DNA of 64,000 nucleotides from Neorhizobium galegae bv. orientalis str. HAMBI 540 (GTDB lineage Bacteria; Pseudomonadota; Alphaproteobacteria; Rhizobiales; Rhizobiaceae), in NCBI RefSeq assembly GCF_000731315.1, contig NZ_HG938354.1, positions 1,240,001 to 1,304,000 on the forward strand. The letters are read 5' to 3'. Shown here one piece after another: positions 42,848 to 52,302 of the stretch. Every line of letters begins with the position of its first letter. The stretch's first letter is position 1. The notes under the pieces are model-generated. The model had not been told where the DNA came from. It saw only the letters and a list, made by a program, of their open reading frames with translations, and made no database searches. Made by a program: the position numbers and the translations under genes.

Positions 42848-43924
42848 ATGACGGACCCCACCTTCCCGGTTCCCCGCAGCGATGCGGGGAACGTGGCCAG
42901 GCCGAACCCGGCATTCGCCCTGCTGAGCATTCTCGGCACGACGCTATTGCCGGTGTTCGTGACGCTGTTCGGCCTTGCGGCCCTGACATTCTTCATCGGC
43001 AGGATGCTGCCGATCGATCCCGTCGCTTCCATCCTCGGCGACAATGCCACGCAGGAAGCCTATGAGAAGATGTCTCGCGCGCTCGGCATGGACAAGCCGC
43101 TCTGGTACCAGTTCGGCGTCTACGTGAAGGGTATCCTGTCGCTCGATTTCGGCGACGCGCTGACCACGGGCAAGCCCGTGATGGAAGACATCGCTCGCGT
43201 GTTTCCGGCCACCATCGAGCTTGCCACGCTGGCAATCGTCATCGGAACGGGCCTTGGCATTCCCGCCGGCGTGCTGTCAGCCATGTACCGCAATTCCTGG
43301 CTCGACAATGCCATCCGCTTCACGGGCCTGATCGGCTATTCGGCTCCGAATTTCTGGCTCGGCCTGATGGGACTGGTGCTGTTCTACGCGACGCTCGGCT
43401 GGATCGGCGGGCCGGGGCGTATCGATTTCATCTACGAGTTCGATCTTGAGCCGGTCACCGGTTTCCATCTGATCGACAGCGCACTTGCCGGCAACTGGGA
43501 GATATTCGGCAATGTCTTCGGCCATATCATCCTGCCTGCCTCGATCCTCGGTTTCGGTGCACTTGCCTATATCAGCCGCATGACGCGCAGCTTCATGATC
43601 GAGCAGCTGGCGCAGGAATATATCGTCACAGCCCGCGTCAAGGGCCTGTCTTGGGCACGCACCGTCTGGGTACATGCGTTCCGCAACGTCGCGGTTCAGG
43701 TGCTCACCGTCGTGGCGCTGTCCTATGCCTTCCTGCTGGAGGGGGCCGTGCTGACCGAAACGGTATTCGCCTGGCCTGGCTTCGGCCGCTACCTGACCAA
43801 TGCGCTCCTCGTCGGCGACATGAATGCCGTCGTCGGTTGCTCGCTTCTGGTCGGCGTCATCTTCGTGACCCTCAACCTCATCTGCGACCTCCTCTATCGC
43901 GTCTTCGACCCCAGAACCCGGTGA
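42848..43924 (+). CDS. Dpp/Opp-type ABC transporter permease (DppB-like)
   Basis: A 358-residue permease with an N-terminal cytoplasmic extension before the first helix (LFGLAALTFFIGRMLPIDPV), the segment FGDALTTGKPVMEDIARVFPATIELA and the EAA loop EYIVTARVKGLSWARTVWVHAFRN. It starts 13 bases after the binding-protein stop. It forms the channel with the next gene product. Confidence 0.92.
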   Translation: MTDPTFPVPRSDAGNVARPNPAFALLSILGTTLLPVFVTLFGLAALTFFIGRMLPIDPVASILGDNATQEAYEKMSRALGMDKPLWYQFGVYVKGILSLDFGDALTTGKPVMEDIARVFPATIELATLAIVIGTGLGIPAGVLSAMYRNSWLDNAIRFTGLIGYSAPNFWLGLMGLVLFYATLGWIGGPGRIDFIYEFDLEPVTGFHLIDSALAGNWEIFGNVFGHIILPASILGFGALAYISRMTRSFMIEQLAQEYIVTARVKGLSWARTVWVHAFRNVAVQVLTVVALSYAFLLEGAVLTETVFAWPGFGRYLTNALLVGDMNAVVGCSLLVGVIFVTLNLICDLLYRVFDPRTR

Positions 43925-43931
43925 GGCAGCC

Positions 43932-44873
43932 ATGACAGACAAATCCCTTTCCCCGACCGAGAAGCCCGCTGCTTCCCCCGCCGGCCTCGGTCTCTGGCTG
44001 CGGGCGCCGGTTCCGACCTCGCCATTTCATGCCCGCATGCAGCAGCTGTGGCTGCAATGGCGGCGGCTGCGGTCCAACGCGTCGGCGCTGTTCGGCCTTT
44101 GCGTCGTCGTCGTCATGCTCCTGGCGGCACTGCTTGCGCCCATTCTAGCGACGCATGACATTTACGATCAGAACCTTGCGGCGCGGCTGCTGGCGCCCTC
44201 CTTCCAGCATTGGCTCGGCACCGACGAACTCGGTCGAGACGTCTATAGCCGCCTGCTGTTCGGTGCCCGCATCACTCTCTACATCGCGCTTCTGACGACC
44301 GTCATCGTCGCGCCGATCGGGCTCATCGTCGGCACCACGGCAGGTTATCTCGGCGGCTGGGTCGATACAGTGCTGATGCGCGTCGTCGACGTGTTTCTGG
44401 CCTTCCCGAACCTCATCCTGGCGCTGGCCTTCGTCGCAGCGCTCGGACCGGGCATCCAGAATGCCATCATCGCCATTTCGCTCGCCTCCTGGCCGCCGAT
44501 CGCCCGGCTGGCGCGCGCCGAAACGCTGACAATCCGCAAGTCCGATTACATCGCCGCCATGCGGCTCCAGGGGGCTTCCAGTGCGCGGATCATTTTCGGA
44601 CACATCATGCCCATGTGCATTCCGTCGGTGGTGGTGCGCGTCACGCTCAACATGGCAGCCATCATTCTGACCGCCGCCGGTCTTGGCTTTCTCGGGCTCG
44701 GCGCCCAGCCGCCGAGCCCGGAATGGGGCACGATGCTGTCTTCCGGCCGCGAATTCGTGATGACCAGCTGGTGGATCGCCGCCATTCCCGGCACCGCCAT
44801 CCTTCTGACCAGCCTCGCTTTCAATCTTCTCGGCGACGGCCTGCGCGACATACTGGATCCCCGCCATGGATAA
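43932..44873 (+). CDS. Dpp/Opp-type ABC transporter permease (DppC-like)
   Basis: A 313-residue permease with a ~55-residue cytoplasmic N-terminus, first helix LFGLCVVVVMLLAALLAPI, the HWLGTDELGRDVYSR motif and EAA loop SDYIAAMRLQGASSARIIFGHIMP. Its last bases overlap the start of the DppD-like gene by eight bases, a sign of coupling. Confidence 0.92.
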   Translation: MTDKSLSPTEKPAASPAGLGLWLRAPVPTSPFHARMQQLWLQWRRLRSNASALFGLCVVVVMLLAALLAPILATHDIYDQNLAARLLAPSFQHWLGTDELGRDVYSRLLFGARITLYIALLTTVIVAPIGLIVGTTAGYLGGWVDTVLMRVVDVFLAFPNLILALAFVAALGPGIQNAIIAISLASWPPIARLARAETLTIRKSDYIAAMRLQGASSARIIFGHIMPMCIPSVVVRVTLNMAAIILTAAGLGFLGLGAQPPSPEWGTMLSSGREFVMTSWWIAAIPGTAILLTSLAFNLLGDGLRDILDPRHG

Positions 44874-45732
44874 GCCGCTCGTCGACGTCAAGGACTTGAG
44901 GATCCGCTTCCACGGCGCGCAACGCAGCCACGATGCCGTGCGCGGCGTCTCGTTCACCATCGGCCGCGAAAAGGTCGGCATTGTCGGCGAATCCGGCTCG
45001 GGGAAATCTCTGACCGGTCGGTCGCTCCTGAAGCTGACCCCAAAGGGCGCGGAGATCAGCGCAACGCATATGCGCTTCAAGGATCTCGACCTTCTGTCTG
45101 CTAGCGAACGGGAGATGCGCAAGGTCCGCGGCAACCATATTTCGATGATCCTGCAGGATCCGAAATATTCGCTTAACCCGCTGATGCGTATCGGCAACCA
45201 GATTGTCGAGGCCTATCGCCTGCATCACAAGGCGCGGCCGGCCGAGGCGAAGGCGAAAGCGCTGGCCATGCTCGAAGCGGTCCAGATCCGCGATCCGGAC
45301 CGGGTGTTCAAGCTCTTCCCGCACGAAGTGTCGGGCGGCATGGGGCAGCGTATCATGATCGCCATGATGCTGATCCCCGAGCCGGATCTGATCATCGCCG
45401 ACGAACCGACCTCCGCTCTCGATGTGACGGTACGCCGGCAGGTTCTGACCATTCTCGACGAACTGGTCACCCGCCGCGGCACCGGCCTGATGTTCATCAG
45501 CCACGACCTCAATCTGGTTGCCAGCTTCTGCGATCGGGTTCTGGTCATGTATGCCGGCCGGATCATGGAGGATCTGCCGGCGAGCGAACTGCACAATGCC
45601 CGGCACCCCTATACGCAGTCCCTGCTCGAAAGCCTGCCGCGGCTCAATGTCGCCGTCGAGAACCTCACGGTACCGGTGCGGGACCCAAGCTGGTTCGACG
45701 GCCCCGTCTATCGCAATGGAGCGCTCGCATGA
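44866..45732 (+). CDS. Peptide-type ABC transporter ATP-binding protein (DppD-like)
   Basis: A 288-residue ATPase with Walker A GESGSGKS (41-48), signature VSGGMGQRI and Walker [13 protein letters not shown]. It is shorter at the C-terminus than OppD and lacks the cysteine cluster seen in the 11881-12879 homologue. It overlaps the next ATPase gene by ATGA. Confidence 0.92.
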   Translation: MDKPLVDVKDLRIRFHGAQRSHDAVRGVSFTIGREKVGIVGESGSGKSLTGRSLLKLTPKGAEISATHMRFKDLDLLSASEREMRKVRGNHISMILQDPKYSLNPLMRIGNQIVEAYRLHHKARPAEAKAKALAMLEAVQIRDPDRVFKLFPHEVSGGMGQRIMIAMMLIPEPDLIIADEPTSALDVTVRRQVLTILDELVTRRGTGLMFISHDLNLVASFCDRVLVMYAGRIMEDLPASELHNARHPYTQSLLESLPRLNVAVENLTVPVRDPSWFDGPVYRNGALA

Positions 45733-46514
45733 AACCGACGAGACCGCTGATAGAGGCCATTGGTCTTTCGATCAGTTTTGGCCCGAAACATGCCCGCACT
45801 CGCGTCGTGGACGACGTATCGTTCCGGATCGACAAGGGTGAGGCCTATGGCCTGATCGGCGAATCCGGTTGCGGCAAGTCGACGATCCTGCGGGCCTTGA
45901 GCGGGCTCAACGGCGACTATGACGGTGCCCTGACGCTGACCGACAAGGAACTGCCAAAGACGCGGAGCAAGGATTTCTTCCACCGCGTGCAGATGGTGTT
46001 CCAGGACCCCTATGGCAGCCTCCACCCCCGCAAGATCGTCGAAAAGGTTCTGGCCGAACCGCTCGCCATCCACGGCATCGACCGGGCCTCGGAGCGCATC
46101 GTCGAAACGCTCGATGCCGTAGGCCTCGGGCCGTCCTTCCGCTATCGTTACCCGCACGAGCTTTCCGGTGGTCAGCGCCAGCGCGTTGCGATCGCCCGGG
46201 CGCTGATCACCGAGCCGGAAATCCTGCTGCTCGACGAACCGACCTCGGCGCTCGACGTCTCGGTGCAGGCGGAAATCCTCAACCTCCTGAGACGACTGCG
46301 GATCGAGCGTAACCTTACCTACCTCATGGTGTCGCACGACCTCGCCGTCATCGCCCATATCTGCGAGCGCGCCGGCATGATGTACAAGGGCAAGATCATC
46401 GAAGAACTGACCTCCCAGCAGATCCGTCAGTCGCAGGCCAGGCAAGACTATACCCGCGAGTTCCTGCAGGCCACGATCGAGGCCGTCGCGAGGCGTGACG
46501 AGGCGGTGGCATGA
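45729..46514 (+). CDS. Peptide-type ABC transporter ATP-binding protein (DppF-like)
   Basis: A 261-residue ATPase with Walker A GESGCGKST (44-52), signature [15 protein letters not shown] and Walker [13 protein letters not shown]. It is short for a DppF and lacks the C-terminal oligopeptide extension. It partners with the preceding ATPase. Its stop overlaps the start of the serine-hydrolase gene by ATGA, so hydrolase and importer are co-expressed. Confidence 0.92.
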   Translation: MKPTRPLIEAIGLSISFGPKHARTRVVDDVSFRIDKGEAYGLIGESGCGKSTILRALSGLNGDYDGALTLTDKELPKTRSKDFFHRVQMVFQDPYGSLHPRKIVEKVLAEPLAIHGIDRASERIVETLDAVGLGPSFRYRYPHELSGGQRQRVAIARALITEPEILLLDEPTSALDVSVQAEILNLLRRLRIERNLTYLMVSHDLAVIAHICERAGMMYKGKIIEELTSQQIRQSQARQDYTREFLQATIEAVARRDEAVA

Positions 46515-47548
46515 CCGCGCTCCAGGCATTTCCCATTGACGGCTCCGGCGATCCCACCGGGGCGTGGGATCACTTCGCCACGCCGCGCGACGCAGGTCTC
46601 CGTGCAGCCGCGCTCGAAAAGCTGCGCGCCATCGCAGCGTTGGGGGCCACCGATATGCTGCTGGTCATCCGCCATGGCAAAGTTGCTTTTACCCTCGGCG
46701 ATCCGACGAAGAAGTTCCTGTGTCATTCGATCCGCAAGAGCTTTCTGGCGGCGTTGATCGGCGCTGAGGTCGAGAACGGCCGGATCGATCTGTCGAGCAC
46801 CATGGAAAGTCTGGATATCGATGACCGAGAAGGGCTGAGCGAGGTCGAAAGGCAGGCGACCGTCTATGATCTGCTGACGGCGCGCTCGGGCATATACCAT
46901 CCGGCCGGATATGAGACGCCCTGGATGCGCCGGATCAAGGAGCGACGTCATGCCCACGCGCCGGGCACCTTCTGGTGCTACAACAACTGGGATTTCAACG
47001 CGCTCGGAACGATTTTCGAAACGCTGACAGGCGAAAGCGTTCACCAAGGTTTTGCCCGGCAGATTGCCGGTCCCACCGGCATGCAGGACTTTTCGCTGAC
47101 CGACGAACGATCCGGAGGCCGGCCCGACGGATGGCACGAGAGCTTCGATATCAGCGAGCACCGCGCCTATCCATTCCGCATGTCCAGCCGGGATCTGGCC
47201 CGTTTCGGACAGCTTTTCCTGCGCCACGGAGTCTGGAATTCGGCCCAAGTGCTGCCGACCGGCTGGGTGCAGGAATGCGTCATGCCCTATTCGCATGCAG
47301 GAACGCATGGCGCCTATGGCTATATGTGGTGGCTCGAACGGGACGGCGTTTTCCTGCCGGGCTTGGTGACGCCAAAGGGAAGCTATGCCGCGATGGGGGC
47401 CGGCGGGCATTATTGCCTTATGATGCCCGCCCTCGACATGGTCGTCGTCCATCGCGTCGATACGGAAATAACAGGCCGTCAAGTTAGTGCATTCGGCATG
47501 GGCCGGTTGCTGCGCCAATTGCTCGCGGCGGTGGACGAGTCTTCCTGA
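46511..47548 (+). CDS. Serine hydrolase, class C beta-lactamase/esterase fold
   Basis: A 345-residue cytoplasmic hydrolase of the beta-lactamase/D-aminopeptidase/EstB family. The nucleophile motif is S73-I-R-K76 (SxxK) and the second motif is Y157-N-N159 in WCYNNWDFN. The C-terminal AMGAGGHYCLMMP segment occupies the place of the KTG-type motif. With no signal peptide it is unlikely to be a resistance enzyme. In this operon it more likely opens an amide or ester of the imported compound. It is translationally coupled to the upstream ATPase gene. Confidence 0.85.
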   Translation: MTALQAFPIDGSGDPTGAWDHFATPRDAGLRAAALEKLRAIAALGATDMLLVIRHGKVAFTLGDPTKKFLCHSIRKSFLAALIGAEVENGRIDLSSTMESLDIDDREGLSEVERQATVYDLLTARSGIYHPAGYETPWMRRIKERRHAHAPGTFWCYNNWDFNALGTIFETLTGESVHQGFARQIAGPTGMQDFSLTDERSGGRPDGWHESFDISEHRAYPFRMSSRDLARFGQLFLRHGVWNSAQVLPTGWVQECVMPYSHAGTHGAYGYMWWLERDGVFLPGLVTPKGSYAAMGAGGHYCLMMPALDMVVVHRVDTEITGRQVSAFGMGRLLRQLLAAVDESS

Positions 47549-47640
47549 AACCAAAGCCAAAAATCTCGGCCGGCAACCGTGCCCGTCAGGAGGCGCGAAC
47601 GTGGCCGCGTGTCTATCCATCAAGAACCAGCGAGTTTCCC

Positions 47641-48999
47641 ATGAGAACCGTTATTGAGACTATCGCAGACTGGTGTGCCGCCCCGCCGGCGATCTCCGGC
47701 GACGCGAGCCGGCTTGCGCATCAGGCTATCGCAGACACGATTGCTTGTCTGTATGCCGGTCGTGCCGACAAGAGCACGCTTTCCGTCGCGCTGGCCTTCG
47801 GCCGGCGACCGGACGGTGAGGCACCGCTCGTCACCGGCGGACGTCAGTCGGCATCGGTCGCAGCGCTGGTCAACGGCACCGCAGCACATGCCCTCGATTA
47901 CGACGATAATTTCCGTCCCGGCATGAGCCACGCCTCGGCCGTCATCGTGCCGGCGCTTCTGGCCGTCGCCGATGGGTTGAGCGTCAGCGGGCGCGCGCTG
48001 ACGGATGCGTATCTCGCTGCTCTCCAGGCACAGGCCTTCGTCGGCAGCGGCGTCGCCGGATCGCATTATACTGCCGGATGGCACGGGACGTCGACGGTCG
48101 GCAGTATAGGCACCGCAGCCGGCGTCGCCAAGCTTCTGGGAATGGATGCGGACGGAATTGCCCGGGCGCTGTCGATGGGCGCCAGCATGGCTTCGGGAAC
48201 GAAGGGGCAGTTCGGCACCCCGGCAAAGCCCTTCCATGCCGGGATGGCGGCCCGCAATGCCGTGGAGGCTGCGATTCTTGCCGCGACGGGGCTCCAGGGA
48301 CGTCTCGACATTCTCGAGGGCCCGCAAGGCTTCCTGGAAATGTTCGGTGGCGAGGCGCCGAAGGGCTACGATATCGCAGGCATTTCAGGCACGCGCCAGC
48401 ATACGATCGAGACGGTCGGCGTCATGCCGAAACTGCATCCATGCTGTGGCTCGACGCATCTGATCGTTGATGCGGCCCTCGACCTGATGAAGGACGTGCC
48501 GATCGACCCGGATGCGATCGTATCCGCCGAATGCCATGTCGGGATTGCCAACTATCGCAATCTTGCCTATCCGCATCCCCGTGACGAGATGGAAGCCCGC
48601 TTCTCCATGCAATATTGCCTGGCCCTGGCATTCCGCCACAAGAGCCTGTCGTTGCTCGACTTCAACCCCGCAAGCGTCGGCGTCGTGACGAAAGACCCGC
48701 TCCTTGCGAAGATATCGATGACCCATTACAGCGCTGCGGAAGAAGCAAGTGCGACGAGCTACCTGCCGCACCGCTTGCGGATCACGCTCCGCGATGGCCA
48801 GGTGTATGTGGTGGAGCGCAGCTTTGCACGCGGCGGCCTGGCCGAGCCGTTTTCGGAGGATGACCGCAGGACGAAGTTTGCAGACTGCCTGGAAGGTGTT
48901 GCAAACCCTATGTCCGTCTATGCCGCTCTCGCTGCCCTGGACGAGCAGCCAGACCTTGCATTTCTGGCCCCCGTTTTCGACGGCGGCGCCAGGAAATGA
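47641..48999 (+). CDS. MmgE/PrpD family protein
   Basis: A 452-residue protein of the MmgE/PrpD superfamily (2-methylcitrate dehydratases, cis-aconitate decarboxylases, imino-acid epimerases). It shows HALDYDD (residues ~82-88), GWHGTSTVGSIGTAAGVAKLLG, GTPAKPFHAGMAARNAVEAA and the lid segment LHPCCGSTHLIVDAAL. The 93-base gap from the hydrolase gene suggests the same operon. The family has dehydratase and epimerase members, and the reaction here is open. Confidence 0.88.
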   Translation: MRTVIETIADWCAAPPAISGDASRLAHQAIADTIACLYAGRADKSTLSVALAFGRRPDGEAPLVTGGRQSASVAALVNGTAAHALDYDDNFRPGMSHASAVIVPALLAVADGLSVSGRALTDAYLAALQAQAFVGSGVAGSHYTAGWHGTSTVGSIGTAAGVAKLLGMDADGIARALSMGASMASGTKGQFGTPAKPFHAGMAARNAVEAAILAATGLQGRLDILEGPQGFLEMFGGEAPKGYDIAGISGTRQHTIETVGVMPKLHPCCGSTHLIVDAALDLMKDVPIDPDAIVSAECHVGIANYRNLAYPHPRDEMEARFSMQYCLALAFRHKSLSLLDFNPASVGVVTKDPLLAKISMTHYSAAEEASATSYLPHRLRITLRDGQVYVVERSFARGGLAEPFSEDDRRTKFADCLEGVANPMSVYAALAALDEQPDLAFLAPVFDGGARK

Positions 49000-49028
49000 C
49001 CGAGACCTAGCCAGGAAGGGTCCGTAGT

Positions 49029-49946
49029 CTAGCGGTTGGCTTGCAGCGCGACCTCTTCCGCCTGTCTCCAGAACTGACCGGCGCGCTTGCCGCGCAGGCG
49101 ATAGGAGCGGTAGAGCCTGATTTCGACTTCGATATCGAAGGAGGGATCGGCCGCCCGGACGAGTTGACCGGTCTGCAGTTCCTGAATGGCCAGGCTTTCC
49201 GGGATCCACGCCACTCCGTGGCCAGACACGGCCATCGCCTTCAACGCTGCCGACATCGCATTCTCGTAGACCGTATTGAACCGGAGCGCCTTCTTGTCGA
49301 AGACGGCATTCGGCAAGGCCTGCGCGAAAAACGAATTGTCCCGGTAGCTGAGGTAGTCGATCAGCCTACCATCGGATTGCACGCCATGCAGCGGATCGCC
49401 ATTCTCGGCTGGTGCGGACACGGCGATCACCTGCTCGGCTCCAAGCGTCAGATAATCGTGTTCGGAAAGGTCCTGCATCGCCGGAACAGAATCGTGGGCG
49501 TAGATCAGCAGGAAGTCGCACTCGTTGCGGAACAGTGTCGCGACATTGTTGGAAAAGGAAGAATAGGCTTCGGTGAAGCGTGTCCGGAACGGTCCTCCCA
49601 GCGCCTCGACCTTTTCCATCCAAGCCGGGAAGAATGTCAGCACGAGGGTACTCATCGTGGCAAAGGAGAGGACCTCCTCCGTCGAGCCGTGCGCTTCGAT
49701 CGTATCTTCGCGCAAGGCGCAGAGCATGTCGACGCTTTTGCGCGCTTTCGGCAAAAAGCTGTAGCCCGCCGGCGTCAGCTTGACCGGATAGGTCGAACGG
49801 TCGATCAGCGGGAGCCCCACCCATTGTTCGAGCTGCCGAATACGGCGGCTGAGCGCCGACTGGGTGATGTTTCGGTCATGGGCCGCAAGCGTGAAGTTCA
49901 TGAAACGCGCCAGGCTGACGAAGTCTTGAAGCCACTTCAGTTCCAT
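49029..49946 (-). CDS. LysR family transcriptional regulator
   Basis: A 305-residue regulator with an N-terminal winged helix (LKWLQDFVSLARFMNFTLAAHDRNITQSALSRRIRQLEQWVG, residues ~3-45) and a LysR substrate-binding domain. It is convergent with the MmgE/PrpD gene at the end of the catabolic operon, with only 29 bases between stops. It may regulate that operon, although LysR genes are more often divergent from their targets. Confidence 0.9.
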   Translation of the reverse strand: MELKWLQDFVSLARFMNFTLAAHDRNITQSALSRRIRQLEQWVGLPLIDRSTYPVKLTPAGYSFLPKARKSVDMLCALREDTIEAHGSTEEVLSFATMSTLVLTFFPAWMEKVEALGGPFRTRFTEAYSSFSNNVATLFRNECDFLLIYAHDSVPAMQDLSEHDYLTLGAEQVIAVSAPAENGDPLHGVQSDGRLIDYLSYRDNSFFAQALPNAVFDKKALRFNTVYENAMSAALKAMAVSGHGVAWIPESLAIQELQTGQLVRAADPSFDIEVEIRLYRSYRLRGKRAGQFWRQAEEVALQANR

Positions 49947-50003
49947 CCAGCCTCTCCAGCCATTTGCAGCATCATTAAACGGTCTTGACCGGGAGCAACG
50001 AGG

Positions 50004-50522
50004 CTAAGCTGCAACGTCTTCGCTTTCTCCTTCCGACAATGACGATAACGGGTGCGACCAGTGATGTCGATTCCAGCGCAGTTCTTCGGTCGGGATCTTG
50101 GGATGAAGGTCGGAATTGCCCTCGAACTTGAGAAGCCGTGGGACGTCTATCTTGATCCACGATATGCAGGGAATGACATCGGGTCGCTGCTCCTCGGACG
50201 GATGGAGCAGGACGGTGATGTCATGTCTGGACTTCGCGGTGCTCGTTCTGGCCATCGTCACAGCCCGTAAATCCGGAATGACGATCGGCCAGAGAGCTCG
50301 CGCACGGCGCCGAAGCTCACCAAGGACGGCAAAAGCCCGGCCACCCTGGACTATGATGTCGTGAGCGACCACCTCGGTTTTGGTTTTATCGCGGCCATGC
50401 GCGATGACCGTGGCACCCTCGCGTGCAAGCCCGCGGGCCACCCCCTCGCCAACACCTTTGCTACTGCCCGTCACAAACGCGACCTTCCAAGCCCTAAGTC
50501 CATACCAAAGTTCTATCTTCAT
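50004..50522 (-). pseudogene. Truncated SDR family oxidoreductase joined to unrelated sequence
   Basis: From ATG 50522 the minus strand encodes a normal SDR N-terminus (WKVAFVTGSSKGVGEGVARGL, nucleotide-binding TGSSKGVG) up to FAVLGELR at ~50310. Then the similarity ends and the frame runs on through ~100 codons of unrelated sequence (including LLKFEGNSDLHPKIPTEELRW) to 50004. The catalytic Tyr-Lys region is absent. It is divergent from an HxlR gene, a usual HxlR-SDR arrangement that has been broken by deletion. Confidence 0.65.
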
Positions 50523-50549
50523 CCGATGGATCGATAGGACGGCAGAACG

Positions 50550-51032
50550 GTGGTCGAGACAATTACGCACTTAAAGGTGCCCATCGGATATGAAGACAGA
50601 TCAAGCTGCCTCGGCCCCGAAGGCTCCGTCGCCCATGTCACACGGGTGCTTCGCATGCTCGGGGGACGGTGGAAGCTGCCAATCCTGTTCCGCCTCTTTT
50701 CGGAGCCGTCGATGCGGATGTCGCAACTATTGCAAGACATGCCGGGTATCTCGCAGAAAATGCTGACGCAACATCTCAGGGAGTTGGAAACCAACAGCCT
50801 AGTCGCACGACAGGGTTTTGGCGAACAGCCGCCACGTGTCGATTACCGGCTGACGGACAGGGGTCGCGGGCTCATGCCGGTCTTGATGTCGGCACGAGAA
50901 TCCTCGCGGGCGTCGCGGAAAAATTCTGCTAGCGTCAAGCCATTTCGAGCGATGAGGATGCGGTCATCGAAGCGGCGGTTTCCGATTGATCGTGGGAGAC
51001 ATTCAGCCGCCGCGCCACGATATCGTGATTGA
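50550..51032 (+). CDS. HxlR family transcriptional regulator with abnormal C-terminus
   Basis: A 160-residue winged-helix regulator with an HxlR core (residues ~20-115): C20 near the N-terminus as in redox-sensing members, LRMLGGRWKLPILFRLF, ISQKMLTQHLRELE and PPRVDYRLTDRGRGLMPVL. The family usually ends at ~110-130 residues. Here ~40 extra basic residues read into the 3' end of the convergent gene, which suggests that the normal stop was lost. It is divergent from the SDR fragment. Confidence 0.82.
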   Translation: MVETITHLKVPIGYEDRSSCLGPEGSVAHVTRVLRMLGGRWKLPILFRLFSEPSMRMSQLLQDMPGISQKMLTQHLRELETNSLVARQGFGEQPPRVDYRLTDRGRGLMPVLMSARESSRASRKNSASVKPFRAMRMRSSKRRFPIDRGRHSAAAPRYRD

Positions 51033-52302
51033 GCCACTGGACAGGCCCCGATGGGTTCGAGGATTCGCCAAAAATAAGCTGCCCGGTCGCCTCGACCACG
51101 AGGCCGCTCAAATGGTCGCTGATCATTGCCTTGGTGCCACGGTGCATGGCGGTGATTTCATTGGACGTGCCGATAGTTAAATCGGCCTGTGCCTGGCTAT
51201 TTGCCATCGGCCACGCCGAGAAATCGTAGAACGGGCGCATGACGTCGCTGGCCTGCATGGCGGTGATTTTGCGGAAGACATCATCCATGGTGAAGCCGTC
51301 CGCCAGAAGGTGCTGGCATGCCAGCCACTGCTCCTCTGCCCATCGCCCGCCGTTCTCCTTCTTTAACGCAAGCAGCAACGGGATCAGCGGCAGCTCGATC
51401 CCGGTGAATACGTCGGAGGAATTCGTGCGGATTTCGGGACAGTTATAGACCGTAGCCTTTACACCCGTGGCCCACGCATCCTCCGCGATACGCTCAAGCC
51501 GCATCTTGGCGTAGCCTTGGGTATAGTTCGTGTAGGTCTGCCAGCGATAGCTCCCGTCGATGAGAACTGCCGATCCGTGGTAGCCGTAGGCCGTATACCG
51601 GACCTGCCCACCCGATGCCTCAACACGCTCACGGATGGTCGCGCTAAAGTCGATGAGGTGTCGGTAGGTGTTTGCGGAGACGTCATCGAAATTTTGCAGG
51701 ATGAGCTTGCCCATATCGCTGTCGAGCAGCGCCTGCGACGACATATGACGGCTTCCGCGTCCCTTGTAGATTCGATTGGCGACGACGAGAAATACCTTCG
51801 CCTTCGGGATGCCTCCAGCCATCGTGTGGGCAAAGAGTACATTCCTGCCGCTCACAATCATGCCATCGAGGATGGCCATTACCTCGGAAAGAGCTGTTGT
51901 GAACCGCTTGGTGGCAATCGCCCGGCATTGCGAAACGTAATCCCCGTCAAGCTTTTCCTGCTGCCAGTTCTCGAGCGTCATCGCAGCAAGCAGGTCGGTC
52001 GGCGTCGGACCGCCTTCGGGCGCGTCGAGATCGAAACCCGCCATCAAGGGAATGTTGATGATCTTCCCACCCAGCCGGGACTCGGCCGCTGACAACTCCT
52101 CGGCGTTAAGCGGACGCAAAAAGTTGTTCTCGTCGCGCCGTCCAACGGTAATGCCGACGATGTCCATGCCAGCCTTGCGGGCTTCGTCCAGCAAGCCTGT
52201 GGCGTATCCGCGTCCGAAAAGCTCACCGAATAGGACGAACACGTCGCCCTTTCGGAAGATGGTATTTTCGGACAGGCGGTTCAATGCGACCGGGTTTTCC
52301 AT
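50935..52302 (-). CDS. FabMG-like (enoyl-ACP reductase-like) conserved protein
   Basis: A 455-residue cytoplasmic protein. It has a Rossmann-like N-terminus (DVFVLFGELFGRGYATGLLDEA, then VGRRDENN) and later FAHTMAGGIPKAKVFLVVANRIYKG, YTAYGYHG and NYTQGYAKMRLERIAEDAW. I associate this family, from memory and with moderate confidence, with the FabMG group of enoyl-ACP reductase-like proteins. The last ~20 residues (SETAASMTASSSLEMA) look unlike a native end and overlap the 3' end of the convergent HxlR gene by 98 bases, consistent with a deletion that fused both 3' ends. Confidence 0.65.
   Translation of the reverse strand: MENPVALNRLSENTIFRKGDVFVLFGELFGRGYATGLLDEARKAGMDIVGITVGRRDENNFLRPLNAEELSAAESRLGGKIINIPLMAGFDLDAPEGGPTPTDLLAAMTLENWQQEKLDGDYVSQCRAIATKRFTTALSEVMAILDGMIVSGRNVLFAHTMAGGIPKAKVFLVVANRIYKGRGSRHMSSQALLDSDMGKLILQNFDDVSANTYRHLIDFSATIRERVEASGGQVRYTAYGYHGSAVLIDGSYRWQTYTNYTQGYAKMRLERIAEDAWATGVKATVYNCPEIRTNSSDVFTGIELPLIPLLLALKKENGGRWAEEQWLACQHLLADGFTMDDVFRKITAMQASDVMRPFYDFSAWPMANSQAQADLTIGTSNEITAMHRGTKAMISDHLSGLVVEATGQLIFGESSNPSGPVQWLNHDIVARRLNVSHDQSETAASMTASSSLEMA

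Noticed and set aside
46511..47548. Reading the beta-lactamase-fold gene as an antibiotic-resistance gene
   Set aside because: It has no signal peptide, and it is translationally coupled to a peptide-type importer in a catabolic operon.
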